DNA of 22,826 nucleotides from an uncultured Bifidobacterium sp. (GTDB lineage: Bacteria; Actinomycetota; Actinomycetes; Actinomycetales; Bifidobacteriaceae): assembly GCF_949292005.1 (NCBI RefSeq), contig NZ_CASEXV010000065.1, forward strand, positions 1 to 22,826. The letters are read 5' to 3'. The notes under the pieces are model-generated. The model was not told where the DNA came from and searched no databases. It worked only from the letters and a program-made list of their open reading frames with translations. Shown in pieces: positions 1-7,690 of the stretch. How positions within the stretch are numbered: the first letter of the stretch is position 1; each line of letters begins with the position of its first letter. A program made the translations under genes and the position numbers.

Positions 1-1
1 A

Positions 2-624
2 CATCTTCTCATCATCACATCGTCAAGTCCTGCGGAGGGGAAGACCACGACGTGCATCAACATCGCGGCCGCTCTGGCCGAGGAGGGGAAGACGGTGCTC
101 CTTATCGATGCGGATCTGAGGCATCCATCGGTCGCACGAGAATTGGATATCGAGGGTAACGTCGGACTGTGTCTCATATACTGTCGGCGCAGGCGACGCC
201 GAGAGAGGTCGTCCAGCCGTATTGGCGGGCCAATCTGCACATACTCCCTTCGGGCCGTCGTGTCGCAAACGCGAGCATACTTCTCAATTCCGTTCTGATG
301 ACCGAGCTTATGGAACAGGCTCAGAAGCAGTATGACTATGTTTTGGTCGATACGGCCCCTATGTCGGTGTCCAATGACGCCGCTGTGTTCGGAAGAGTCG
401 CCGATGGCATCATCATGGTTGTTGGACGCGATGTGGCGGACAAACGCGATCTGCGATCGATCGTCGAATCCTTCCATACGGCAAACGTCAAGATGTTGGG
501 ATTCATATTCAATTTTGCCAACCCCAAGAAGATTCATTCGAAGGATTATTACTACTATTCGGAGGAATCCACGACGGCCACGCATCGCGCCGGTTCATCG
601 CGTGGGCGTCATGACAATAGCTGA
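2..624 (+). pseudogene. BY-kinase (CpsD/CapB/Wzc-type tyrosine kinase), 3' part, frameshifted
   Basis: This is the C-terminal cytoplasmic ATPase half of a bacterial tyrosine kinase that controls capsule or exopolysaccharide chain length; the 5' part lies outside the window. The first frame gives Walker A (SSSPAEGKTTT, about 24-56) and Walker A' (VLLIDADLRHP, about 98-130). At about 163-172 the frame breaks. After GNVGL the frame runs into CLIYCRRRRRR, while SHILSAQATPREVV continues in another frame. Removing one TG from the TGTG at about 170-173 would restore GLSHILS. The second frame carries Walker B (YDYVLVDTAP) and a C-terminal tyrosine cluster (DYYYYSEES), the usual autophosphorylation tail. 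The motifs and the break are seen directly. Family role is established knowledge. Whether the break is real or a sequencing error cannot be decided here. Confidence 0.85.
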
Positions 625-630
625 TCTATC

Positions 631-1026
631 ATGAAGAATCGAATGATGGTAGACGACGGTCGGCAGTGGTCACCTACAACGGGCGACCGAGTGAATCGGT
701 GGGATAGGCCGATTGCAGGTGATTCCATTCACGATAGGGATATTGTCGATTCCTCGTGGGATATTCCGCTCATCGACTTCGGTGCGGTGTCCTACCGACC
801 GGCACCATCATCTGTTTCCACAGCGAAGCGTGACTCATCCGCACGCTCTCATTCGGCAAAGCATCCCGGGAGTCGTGGCTCGGTTATCGCGGGGCGAGTT
901 CCTCGCATCGCCGCACATGCATCGGCTAAGCCCCGGCCGTCGCCCGTGAGAGAGTGGTGTACTGGTGTCGTTGCCGGTCTGGTCATTGCAGTAACCGGCG
1001 TGGTGGCGTTCCTTATCGTTCTTTGA
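631..1026 (+). CDS. Small protein with one C-terminal membrane segment
   Basis: I do not recognise this 131-residue protein. Residues 1 to about 105 are polar, rich in Arg, Ser and Asp, and look disordered. Residues 109-131 (WCTGVVAGLVIAVTGVVAFL and on) form one hydrophobic segment at the very C-terminus, so it could be tail-anchored with its bulk in the cytoplasm. It starts 6 nt after the stop of the kinase reading frame and has no clear Shine-Dalgarno site, which fits translational coupling to the kinase. A second ATG at 643 or 646 is possible. An envelope or polysaccharide role is suggested only by the neighbour. Coding status rests on the open frame, the clear membrane segment and the tight spacing. 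Confidence 0.5.
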   Translation: MKNRMMVDDGRQWSPTTGDRVNRWDRPIAGDSIHDRDIVDSSWDIPLIDFGAVSYRPAPSSVSTAKRDSSARSHSAKHPGSRGSVIAGRVPRIAAHASAKPRPSPVREWCTGVVAGLVIAVTGVVAFLIVL

Positions 1027-1219
1027 TGGCCGTCTGTGATCTACCGATGATTTCTGATTGCCCATATGTTGTTGTTGCCCAAGTTGTTGTGACGCGCTCC
1101 GCACTGTGATGGCAGTAACGGAGAGCACACTCGCAACAACGAAGCGTATGACATACGAGCCAAGACAGCCTGAATCATCCAGCTTCCCTCGGAGCGGTAC
1201 CGCAGAGAAGTCCCGCAGA

Positions 1220-2239
1220 TCAGTAGTAGCTGTTGGCGACCCAGAAGGTGTAGGCTCCCTGCACGCTGCCGTAGCGCTGGGCGCAGTAGCCCCAGAACCA
1301 TTTGAGCTGGGTCTGGTAGTTCGTGGCCCAATCCGATCCGGCGGAGGCCATCTTGCTGCCCGGAAGCGCCTGGGGAAGCCCGTATGCTCCGCTGGGGTTC
1401 GACGCGTTGACGCGCCATCCGGACTCGTGGTTGATGATGTAGACAGTCGCGGTGAAGTCGGCCTCGGTGTAGCCGTTTGCAAGCATGTACTTGTGAGCCC
1501 AGGTCTGCATATCCCCGACAGGCGTGGTGGTGCCGATGTCGCTTGTCGTCGTGGATGACGACGAGGACGACGATGAAGACGAGCTGGTGCCGGTGCCCAC
1601 AAGAATGACCTTGTTCACCGCGGCGGTTTTGACGTAGGACGTGAACACATTGGACTCAACCACTTTTGAGCCGGACTTGGTGACAAGACTCGTCGTGACC
1701 ATGACGCCCTTCTTGCCTTCCGTCTGCACTTTCTCCGTCCCTTTGGGAAGAGAGGAGGTCTTTTTCCGGACGACGTTGTAGGCGATTGACGAGGTGCTCG
1801 TGGTCAGGTCCGCCGATGCGCGCGTGATCGTGATTGTGGTGGATTCCGATACCTTGGAGGTCAATGACGGAGAAACGGTGTCATGCGGGTCCAGGGTGAT
1901 GTTTCCCGCGTCCAGAACAGATTTCACATTCGTGAAGTTGGTTCCGAGAACCACGCGGGATTGCCCATTGATCTTGACGGTCACCATGGCGGTTCCGGCC
2001 TTGAGATTCTTCAGGGCCTTGCGGTCGTAGCTGCGTGACACCTCAAGGGAGTTGGTGTCGGTGGCGGAGTAGGAGGTGACGGTGGACTGGGTCGATGAAC
2101 CGCTCTGCTTGTAGAAGCCACGTGAAACGGCCATACCGGACACCAGAAGCCCCACTGTGGCGATTGTGGCCGCGATGCGAACCCATTGCTTCGCGCTCAA
2201 CGCCGACAAAGTGGTGTTCTTTCTGCGGTGATTGGCCAT
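1220..2239 (-). CDS. Cell-wall protein: DUF348 + G5 domain + lysozyme-like C-terminal domain
   Basis: A 339-residue exported or anchored wall protein, probably a muralytic enzyme of the RpfB/aggregation-promoting-factor kind. Residues 20-41 are a signal anchor. Residues about 84-141 look like a DUF348 ubiquitin-like repeat and about 150-216 like a G5 domain. An 11-serine/threonine linker follows at 219-233. Residues about 244-339 form an SLT/lysozyme-like domain with NHESGW (Glu272 the likely catalytic acid) and SGAYGLPQ. The start at 2239 is chosen because AAGGAG lies just upstream. The frame is open further upstream to 2425 but that stretch overlaps a terminator and is not protein-like. It has the SLT-type end seen in many Gram-positive wall proteins and not a classic Rpf domain. 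The substrate (peptidoglycan glycan strand) is inferred from the fold. Confidence 0.85.
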   Translation of the reverse strand: MANHRRKNTTLSALSAKQWVRIAATIATVGLLVSGMAVSRGFYKQSGSSTQSTVTSYSATDTNSLEVSRSYDRKALKNLKAGTAMVTVKINGQSRVVLGTNFTNVKSVLDAGNITLDPHDTVSPSLTSKVSESTTITITRASADLTTSTSSIAYNVVRKKTSSLPKGTEKVQTEGKKGVMVTTSLVTKSGSKVVESNVFTSYVKTAAVNKVILVGTGTSSSSSSSSSSSTTTSDIGTTTPVGDMQTWAHKYMLANGYTEADFTATVYIINHESGWRVNASNPSGAYGLPQALPGSKMASAGSDWATNYQTQLKWFWGYCAQRYGSVQGAYTFWVANSYY

Positions 2240-2388
2240 TACTCTCCTTGATTGACCGTCCATGTACTCATATCGCGATGCCCCCGGTAGACGACCCAAG
2301 AGGGTGTCTGCCGTCAACATTGGCTGCACGACGCGGCTACCTGGTATACGCATCCGGCGACCATAGTAGTCCCACCCCGTCCGGACGC

Positions 2389-2424
2389 AAAATGGTCCGT
2401 TCCGGAGAAGTCCGGAACGGGCCA
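2389..2424 (-). terminator. Intrinsic terminator after trxA
   Basis: A 14-bp stem (2393-2406 with 2411-2424, one non-Watson-Crick position) encloses a 4-nt loop. Reading the minus strand, it is followed at once by TTTT (plus-strand AAAA, 2389-2392). It lies 24 nt beyond the trxA stop and before the next minus-strand gene, so it separates trxA from the wall-protein gene. Confidence 0.8.
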
Positions 2425-2447
2425 TGCGTGATGCGCCTCAATCGGCG

Positions 2448-2789
2448 CTATTCCGCGTTGGACGACATGTCGAGATTGCGCGCCTGAGTGATGAGATCGT
2501 CAAGGTCCGCGGCCCGAAGCGCGCCGGCCTGTTTGAAGATGATCTGTCCCTTCTTGGCCACCATGAGGGTGGGGATCGAGCGGATTCCCGCGGCTCCCGC
2601 CAGCTCCTGGTTCTGGTCGACGTCTACCTTCGCGAACACGATGTCGGGGTTCTTTTCGCTGGCCTGTTCGAAGACGGGGCCGAACGCGCGGCAGGGGCCG
2701 CACCACGTAGCCCAGAAGTCAACGAATACGAGCTCGTTGTCCGTGATGGTTGTGTTGAATGTCTGCGTCGTTACGGCTTGGGTCGCCAT
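2448..2789 (-). CDS. trxA: Thioredoxin
   Basis: A 113-residue thioredoxin, the usual length for a single-domain cytosolic protein. It reduces protein disulfides and is itself reduced by thioredoxin reductase. The WCGPC active site is at residues 29-33, preceded by VDFWAT; the cis-proline loop is RSIPTLMV. The start is supported by GAAAGGA about 8 nt upstream of the ATG. The gene is monocistronic: a strong terminator follows, and a divergent gene lies upstream. No thioredoxin reductase is in the window. Confidence 0.95.
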   Translation of the reverse strand: MATQAVTTQTFNTTITDNELVFVDFWATWCGPCRAFGPVFEQASEKNPDIVFAKVDVDQNQELAGAAGIRSIPTLMVAKKGQIIFKQAGALRAADLDDLITQARNLDMSSNAE

Positions 2790-2946
2790 TGAGGTGTCCT
2801 TTCGTTGCCTTCACGCACCATGGCCGGTCGATTCCCGCCGGCTCGATGCCCTTATGCGACCATCTTGCCACCATGTGGACCAAAAACCGTGGAATCCGCT
2901 CTCGGCACAGCAATATGAACGGCAACGAAACCGCAAAACAATGGGG

Positions 2947-2952
2947 GATAAT
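2947..2952 (+). promoter_or_regulatory. -10 element (GATAAT) of the DUF4916 gene, leaderless layout
   Basis: GATAAT matches the TATAAT consensus at five of six positions and ends 6 nt before the ATG at 2959. Transcription would begin at or next to the start codon. No convincing -35 hexamer is visible 16-18 nt upstream. This also helps choose the ATG at 2959 over the one at 2941. Confidence 0.55.
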
Positions 2953-2958
2953 GAAGTC

Positions 2959-3585
2959 ATGCCAGTCCTGAATGATGAGGTGCCCGATGAGGGCGATTAC
3001 GATGACGACCGCAGAGGCGGGGAATTCGATGGCATAACCCCCGAGGATTTCGTGAGGGGGTCGGGACGCGACAATCCGCCCGGATGGCTGTCGTCCTCGG
3101 ACATCGACCGCATCCGCAGGCAGACCCCGATTCCTTACATCGAGGCGGTGCCCGTGCGCACCGATGATTTCGGTCGCGTGTCGGCCGTCGGATCGCTCCT
3201 GCGGGTGACCGACGATGGCTCGGTGACGCGCACACTCATTTCCGGACGGATTCTTTTCCACGAGACCATCCGTGAGGCCATAGTGCGCAATATATCCAAG
3301 GATCTGGGAGAGATCGCGCTGCCCCTCCTTCCCCAGAGTCCCGTCCCGTTCACTGTGGCCGAGTTCTTCCCCACTCCGGGTGTGTCCGAATTCTATGATC
3401 CGCGTCAGCATACCGTCGCGTTGTGCTATGTCGTGCCCATAGCGGGTGACTGCAAGCCGCAGGACGAGATGTTGGACGTCGAATGGACGGATCCATCCAG
3501 CGCACACATGGACGACGTCATTTCGCAGATGGGTGGAGGGCACGGAAGAATCGTCAGGCAGGCCCTCTCGTGGGCGGGTTTGTGA
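2959..3585 (+). CDS. DUF4916 / Nudix-like hydrolase
   Basis: A 208-residue protein of the actinobacterial DUF4916 family, which has a Nudix-like fold. The conserved stretch is seen: PYIEAVPVRTDDFGR, then RILFHETIREAIVRNISKD, then PFTVAEFFPTPG, DPRQHTVALCYVVP and DVEW. The canonical Nudix box (GX5EX7REUXEEXGU) is not present, so a normal Nudix reaction should not be assumed; the substrate is unknown. The N-terminal 40 residues are acidic and probably disordered. The start at 2959 fits a leaderless mRNA; ATG 2941 is the alternative. It is divergent from trxA. Confidence 0.8.
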   Translation: MPVLNDEVPDEGDYDDDRRGGEFDGITPEDFVRGSGRDNPPGWLSSSDIDRIRRQTPIPYIEAVPVRTDDFGRVSAVGSLLRVTDDGSVTRTLISGRILFHETIREAIVRNISKDLGEIALPLLPQSPVPFTVAEFFPTPGVSEFYDPRQHTVALCYVVPIAGDCKPQDEMLDVEWTDPSSAHMDDVISQMGGGHGRIVRQALSWAGL

Positions 3586-3662
3586 CACCTTTGTTCGTGC
3601 GTCGTGGCTGACAGTGCCGAGAATGGCTTGTGGGCGAAAGGATGTTTGGGAGAAGTAAGGAT

Positions 3663-4529
3663 ATGCGAAACATGATCATTCATAACACCATTTATCGTGA
3701 AGCGTCGGTCGCGACTGGATCCCCACTTGTGCTTATCAACGCGTTTCCGGTCGACCACCGCATGTGGGACCGTTGCGCGGAGGTCGTCGTGGAGATGTCT
3801 GGGGGAAGGGACGGTGGGAGATACGCCGTATGGGCGCCCGATATGCCTGGATCGGGATCGTCGCCAGTGCCGGACCGTGAATCGACGGGACCTGTTGCCG
3901 GTGATGGATCGTACCCCCGTGCTCTGGATGCGCTCACCGATTCCTATGCTTCGCTGGTGGAGGACTCCGGATACTCCGGCGCCATCTGGGTCGGCCTTTC
4001 TATGGGAGGATATGTCGCCGCCAACATGCAGCGGCGTCATCCGGAGTTGGTCAAAGGCATCGCCCTGTGCGACACGCGCGTCGCCGTGGACGAGCCCCGT
4101 GCCAAGGCCGGTAGGCTGCGCTGCGCAGACGAGGCCGAGAGGCGTGGTGATGTCGCCCCGGTCATGCATTTCGCAGAGCCGCAGGAAGGCGATTCGTCGG
4201 TTAAGATGTCGTCCGCCTTCGTCGAGACGTTCGCCGGATGGATACGGGACCAGAGTCCGGAGGGAATCGCATGGCGTCAACGCATGGCCGCCGGACGACC
4301 CGACCTGACCGATCAACTCGCCACAATACGAGTCCCTGCGGCGGTCGTCGTCGGTGATCGTGATCCATCAAGCTCCATTCCGTCCATGAAGGACATCGCC
4401 AACGGCATGACATCAACCGCATGCTCGTTCACGGTTGTGGAGGATTGCGGGCATTTCAGCGCCGTTGAGCACCCGCGTGCGCTGGCACGTCAGCTGGTGA
4501 ATCTCGTCGATCGGGTGAATCGCGCATGA
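3663..4529 (+). CDS. Alpha/beta-fold hydrolase
   Basis: A 288-residue serine hydrolase of the alpha/beta fold. The nucleophile elbow GLSMGG holds Ser113. The acid is probably Asp234 in VVVGDRDPS, and the base is His264 in DCGHFSAVEHP. An oxyanion region near LINAFPVDHRMW fits the family. The substrate cannot be read from sequence; relatives include esterases, lactonases and C-C hydrolases. The start is uncertain: ATG 3663 has GGGAG 10 nt upstream, ATG 3672 has AAGGA, and GTG 3630 is also in frame. The stop overlaps the next start by 4 nt (ATGA), so the hydrolase and the Nudix gene are co-translated. Confidence 0.85.
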   Translation: MRNMIIHNTIYREASVATGSPLVLINAFPVDHRMWDRCAEVVVEMSGGRDGGRYAVWAPDMPGSGSSPVPDRESTGPVAGDGSYPRALDALTDSYASLVEDSGYSGAIWVGLSMGGYVAANMQRRHPELVKGIALCDTRVAVDEPRAKAGRLRCADEAERRGDVAPVMHFAEPQEGDSSVKMSSAFVETFAGWIRDQSPEGIAWRQRMAAGRPDLTDQLATIRVPAAVVVGDRDPSSSIPSMKDIANGMTSTACSFTVVEDCGHFSAVEHPRALARQLVNLVDRVNRA

Positions 4530-5545
4530 CCGTCGTCTCGCCCGTCGCGCTGACGCTGCCGCTGACGTTCCTTCCTCTCGCGCAGGGGGATGTCGACTAC
4601 CAGGTCGACAAACGCTCCGACCCGCATCTTGTGGAGTCCGTGCTCGCCGATCCCCGGACCATGGTCGTCGTCGTTTCGGCCGGTCGGCTGGCGGTTCCGA
4701 AAGGACAGCGGAACCTCGCGTACATGAGCTCAGCCCGCATGAGGCTGGCGTCCATACCCGGATCCTATGCCGCCTCGTCCCTTGCGTACGAGAGTGGAAT
4801 CACATGGATATATCTGGGCTCCTACCATCACGGCTCCGAGCGTCGGATGGTCGTCGCCGCGGACGTGCGTGGGACCGACGACTGCGTATCGGCTGCATCC
4901 GAATCGATTATCGACCGGATGAGGGCGGGCTTCGAGTGGGTGGATCTGAGATTGTTCGCGCCCCATGCGTCGGCGCATCAAGCCGGAATCGCCACAACCA
5001 TCAGCTCTCTGAGCATCTGGCACGACAGACAGCGCTTCTGCCCCATATGTGGCTCGCCGGTGGATGCGTTCCTCGCAGGATGGGCGCAGCGGTGCCGCGG
5101 GAACGGGCGACATGTGCTGTTTCCGCGGGTCGAGCCGGCCGTCATCACATTGATCGTGGACGCTCGCGGACGCATCCTTCTTCAACATAACGCCGCTTGG
5201 GATGACGATCGGTTGTATTCCGTGTCGGCGGGATTCGTGGAGGCGGGGGAGAACCTTGAACACGCCTGCCGTCGGGAGGCGAGCGAGGAAACGGGCGTGA
5301 CGTTGGGGGACGTCCGTTATCTGGGTTCACAACCATGGCCTTATCCGGCGTCTCTGATGACGGCGTTCACCAGTCAGGCGGTGGGGACGGACATCCACGT
5401 TGATGGCGACGAGACGCTGCGGGCCGAGTGGTTGACGAGGGATGACTACACCATGCGACTGGCTTCGGGAGGCATGATTCCTCCGGGGAAGGCCACCATC
5501 GCGCGGTACATGATCGAACAATGGTACGGTCGGGAATTGGACTGA
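4526..5545 (+). CDS. nudC: NADH pyrophosphatase-type Nudix hydrolase
   Basis: A 339-residue NudC-like enzyme, expected to cleave NAD(H) or NAD-capped RNA to NMN(H) plus AMP. The full Nudix box is at residues 236-258 (Gly236, Glu242, Arg250-Glu251, Glu254-Glu255, Gly257). It is followed by SQPWPYP at 268-274, the array typical of NADH pyrophosphatases. A zinc-ribbon-like region at 172-193 has CPIC and Cys190, but the fourth ligand position is Asn193, so the zinc site is incomplete. It starts inside the stop of the upstream hydrolase gene (ATGA overlap), implying translational coupling. The family call is firm; exact substrate preference is inferred. Confidence 0.92.
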   Translation: MTVVSPVALTLPLTFLPLAQGDVDYQVDKRSDPHLVESVLADPRTMVVVVSAGRLAVPKGQRNLAYMSSARMRLASIPGSYAASSLAYESGITWIYLGSYHHGSERRMVVAADVRGTDDCVSAASESIIDRMRAGFEWVDLRLFAPHASAHQAGIATTISSLSIWHDRQRFCPICGSPVDAFLAGWAQRCRGNGRHVLFPRVEPAVITLIVDARGRILLQHNAAWDDDRLYSVSAGFVEAGENLEHACRREASEETGVTLGDVRYLGSQPWPYPASLMTAFTSQAVGTDIHVDGDETLRAEWLTRDDYTMRLASGGMIPPGKATIARYMIEQWYGRELD

Positions 5546-5569
5546 CCGGTGACCCGGACGGAGGACCAC

Positions 5570-7180
5570 ATGACGAGCGATCCAGACGACGATCTTGACC
5601 ATGATGATCTTGGTGGCGATGGCGATGGCGATGGCGATCTGTTCCTCGCGTCCGTGGCCGACGTCACCGACAGCGAGGTCGAGGACCGCCGTGAGGATAA
5701 AGGGCAGACCGTCTGGCTCATCGTGTTCTTCATCGTGTGCGGCCTGTGCGCGGTCGTGGCGGTGGCCGGATACCATATGGCCGAATCCCATTACCGCGAC
5801 AGGGCTTTGCCCGGCGTGACATTCGCGGGCGCTTCGGTGTCGGGGAAGACGTCATCCGAGCTGACGGCGCTGGTGAAGCGGACGGCCGCATCCACCGGTC
5901 TGAGGCTCACCGACAGCAAGGGAAAGACGGTGAAGGCCAGTCTGGGCAACCTTGGCGTCACCGTGAACGTGGATTCAACGGTGAAGGCGTTGTTGGCCGC
6001 CAAAAGGGATGAAAGCCCGTTCGTCTGGTACCTTCCGTTCTGGCGTCAATCCGTGGGACTGAAGTCCTCGACGACCGAGACGACGTTGACGGACTATCTG
6101 ACGCGTCGCTTTGTCGCCAAGGCGAACCGTCCCAAGGCGTCCACCATCAGCTACGACAAGTCGGTCAAGGCGTTCGTGGTCAATGGGGGAACTCCGGGAA
6201 CCGTGCCGCAGACCGAGGTTATCAAGGATGCGATCGACGAGGTGGCCGACGATCCCGGAACGTTCCTGAGCGTCAGTTTCAGGTATGAGACTGGAGAGAT
6301 GCCGGTGTCCATCGAGGAGGCCACAAAGGTCGCGGCGAAGGCGAACTCGCGTCTGTCCCTTTCGCTGAAGATCACCGGCAATGGCCATGAGCTGAAGGTT
6401 GATGGGTCGACCATCGCGGCGTGGACGACGACGACGCAGAACCTGAAAAAAGGCACGATCGACATCACCTATGACGAGGATCTGATCAAGGCGTATCTTG
6501 ACAAGCAGCTTCCAGCCAAAATCGGCAAGACCCTCGTGAACGAGAAGGACATCGTCGATGGCGATGGTAAGAAGGTTATGGTGGATGTCGTGGGAGTCGA
6601 TGGTGTCACGGTCACCAACGCCGACGATCTCGCCCAGTCCCTTCATGACGCGCTTTCCAGTGGCCAGTCCGCGACCCTTCAGGCGACGACAAGCACCACA
6701 AAGCATGGTGTCACCACGGTGGTGGTCGATGTGAGGATCGTTGTGGATCTGTCGAAGCAGACTCTCACCGTGTACAAGGGATCGACCAAGGCCGCGCAGT
6801 TCCTTGTTTCTGTTGGGAAGTCAGCGGTGGTCTCGACCTCTGATAAAAGCTATGTCACGAAAACGGCGAAGTCGGCTAACATCACCGTGTCCTCGGGATC
6901 GGCATCGTCGGGTTCATCCTCGCCCAACGGATCATCGAGTTCGTCGGGCTCCTCCAAATCCACGGCAAAAGGAACGTGGGTGACGTATTTCGGATCGTCC
7001 CAGGCGTTCCTGTCCGCGTCGTGGAGCGATGACGGCATAGCCAAAGGGAACCCCTCGTCCTCGCCGTCCTCGCCGTTCGTCGACATGTACGAATCCGACG
7101 CCCAGTGGGTCTACACCAACTGTCCCAAAGGCACCCGAGTGCAGTTCACCGGGTCGGTGCCGAGCTCATCCGTGAGATAG
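5570..7180 (+). CDS. Membrane-anchored L,D-transpeptidase-like protein lacking catalytic residues
   Basis: A 536-residue envelope protein. An acidic N-terminus includes a GDGDGDGD run; one membrane segment is at about 46-69. Two peptidoglycan-binding-like (PG_binding_4) regions lie at about 80-145 and 195-290. From about 388 it follows the YkuD L,D-transpeptidase pattern: VDLSKQTLTVYKGSTKAAQF, then WVTYFGSSQAF, then SDAQWVYTNCPKGTRVQF. The catalytic signature is missing. The expected His-Gly is Leu481-Ser482 and the expected Ser-His-Gly-Cys is Ser500-Ser-Pro-Phe503. The TPTG motif is replaced by a Ser/Gly-rich stretch. It should therefore bind wall material but not cross-link it. The start at 5570 has GGAGG 6 nt upstream. 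It probably sits in one operon with nudC, 24 nt away. Confidence 0.8.
   Translation: MTSDPDDDLDHDDLGGDGDGDGDLFLASVADVTDSEVEDRREDKGQTVWLIVFFIVCGLCAVVAVAGYHMAESHYRDRALPGVTFAGASVSGKTSSELTALVKRTAASTGLRLTDSKGKTVKASLGNLGVTVNVDSTVKALLAAKRDESPFVWYLPFWRQSVGLKSSTTETTLTDYLTRRFVAKANRPKASTISYDKSVKAFVVNGGTPGTVPQTEVIKDAIDEVADDPGTFLSVSFRYETGEMPVSIEEATKVAAKANSRLSLSLKITGNGHELKVDGSTIAAWTTTTQNLKKGTIDITYDEDLIKAYLDKQLPAKIGKTLVNEKDIVDGDGKKVMVDVVGVDGVTVTNADDLAQSLHDALSSGQSATLQATTSTTKHGVTTVVVDVRIVVDLSKQTLTVYKGSTKAAQFLVSVGKSAVVSTSDKSYVTKTAKSANITVSSGSASSGSSSPNGSSSSSGSSKSTAKGTWVTYFGSSQAFLSASWSDDGIAKGNPSSSPSSPFVDMYESDAQWVYTNCPKGTRVQFTGSVPSSSVR
5615..5638 (+). repeat. Four tandem GGCGAT units
   Basis: Four perfect copies of a 6-bp unit lie within the N-terminal coding region of the Ldt-like protein and encode Gly-Asp repeats. 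Because the unit is two codons, a gain or loss changes protein length without shifting the frame. Confidence 0.9.
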
Positions 7181-7249
7181 CCGATACCGCGTGGGAAGCG
7201 ACACTCCTCCACACCGGTTTCGGGAGTGCCCGCGGGTGGGTGGCCGCGC

Positions 7250-7255
7250 TATTCT
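7250..7255 (+). promoter_or_regulatory. -10 element (TATTCT) of gcvH, leaderless layout
   Basis: TATTCT fits the actinobacterial TANNNT pattern and ends 7 nt before the gcvH ATG. A GGAG also lies close to the start (spacing about 4 nt), so short-leader translation is not excluded. No clear -35 element is visible. Confidence 0.45.
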
Positions 7256-7262
7256 GGAGCAC

Positions 7263-7670
7263 ATGAGCACACATGACACGGATCGGCCAGCGCGCGTCGA
7301 TATCCCAGAGCAGTTGAGCTATTCCGAGGAGCACGCGTGGGTCGACGATTCCGTAGACCCGGCGGTGGTGGGAATCACCGAATACGCTGCCGACCAACTC
7401 GGCGATCTTGTCTACGTCGATCTTCCGGAGATCGGCGACAGGGTGCAGGCGGGCGACGAGATCGTGGAGTTGGAATCATCGAAGGCCGTCCAGCCCTTGG
7501 TCAGTCCGGTGGCGGGAACAGTTCGTGCGGTGAACTCGGAGGCGGTGGACGATCCCGCCATCGTGAACAATGATCCTTATGGTGAGGGCTGGCTCATCAA
7601 AGTCGCCCTTGACGACGATCAGCCTGGCATGCTCACATCCGATGACTACGCGCGCATAATCCAGAACTGA
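7263..7670 (+). CDS. gcvH: Glycine cleavage system H protein (lipoyl carrier)
   Basis: A 135-residue H protein, normal family length. It carries a lipoyl group on a lysine: VELESSKAVQPLVSPVAGTV shows the lipoylation motif with Lys74. SEEHAWV, GITEYAADQLGDLVYVDLPE and NNDPYGEGWLIKV are family landmarks. It normally shuttles methylamine between the P, T and L proteins, but none of these is nearby. A lipoate-protein ligase lies about 5.4 kb downstream. The role may therefore be something other than classical glycine cleavage, for example lipoate storage or relay; that is inference. The start at 7263 is chosen for the family N-terminus and the -10 element. The next gene starts 20 nt after the stop. 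Confidence 0.93.
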   Translation: MSTHDTDRPARVDIPEQLSYSEEHAWVDDSVDPAVVGITEYAADQLGDLVYVDLPEIGDRVQAGDEIVELESSKAVQPLVSPVAGTVRAVNSEAVDDPAIVNNDPYGEGWLIKVALDDDQPGMLTSDDYARIIQN

Positions 7671-7690
7671 GCGAGAGGAGCGTCGGCGTC

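Noticed and set aside
835..1602. 255-codon minus-strand open frame
   Set aside because: It overlaps two better-supported frames and has a Pro/Arg/Ser-rich shadow composition.
7181..7262. Possible glycine riboswitch before gcvH
   Set aside because: The gap is only 82 nt and the likely transcript start is at the ATG, leaving no room for an aptamer.
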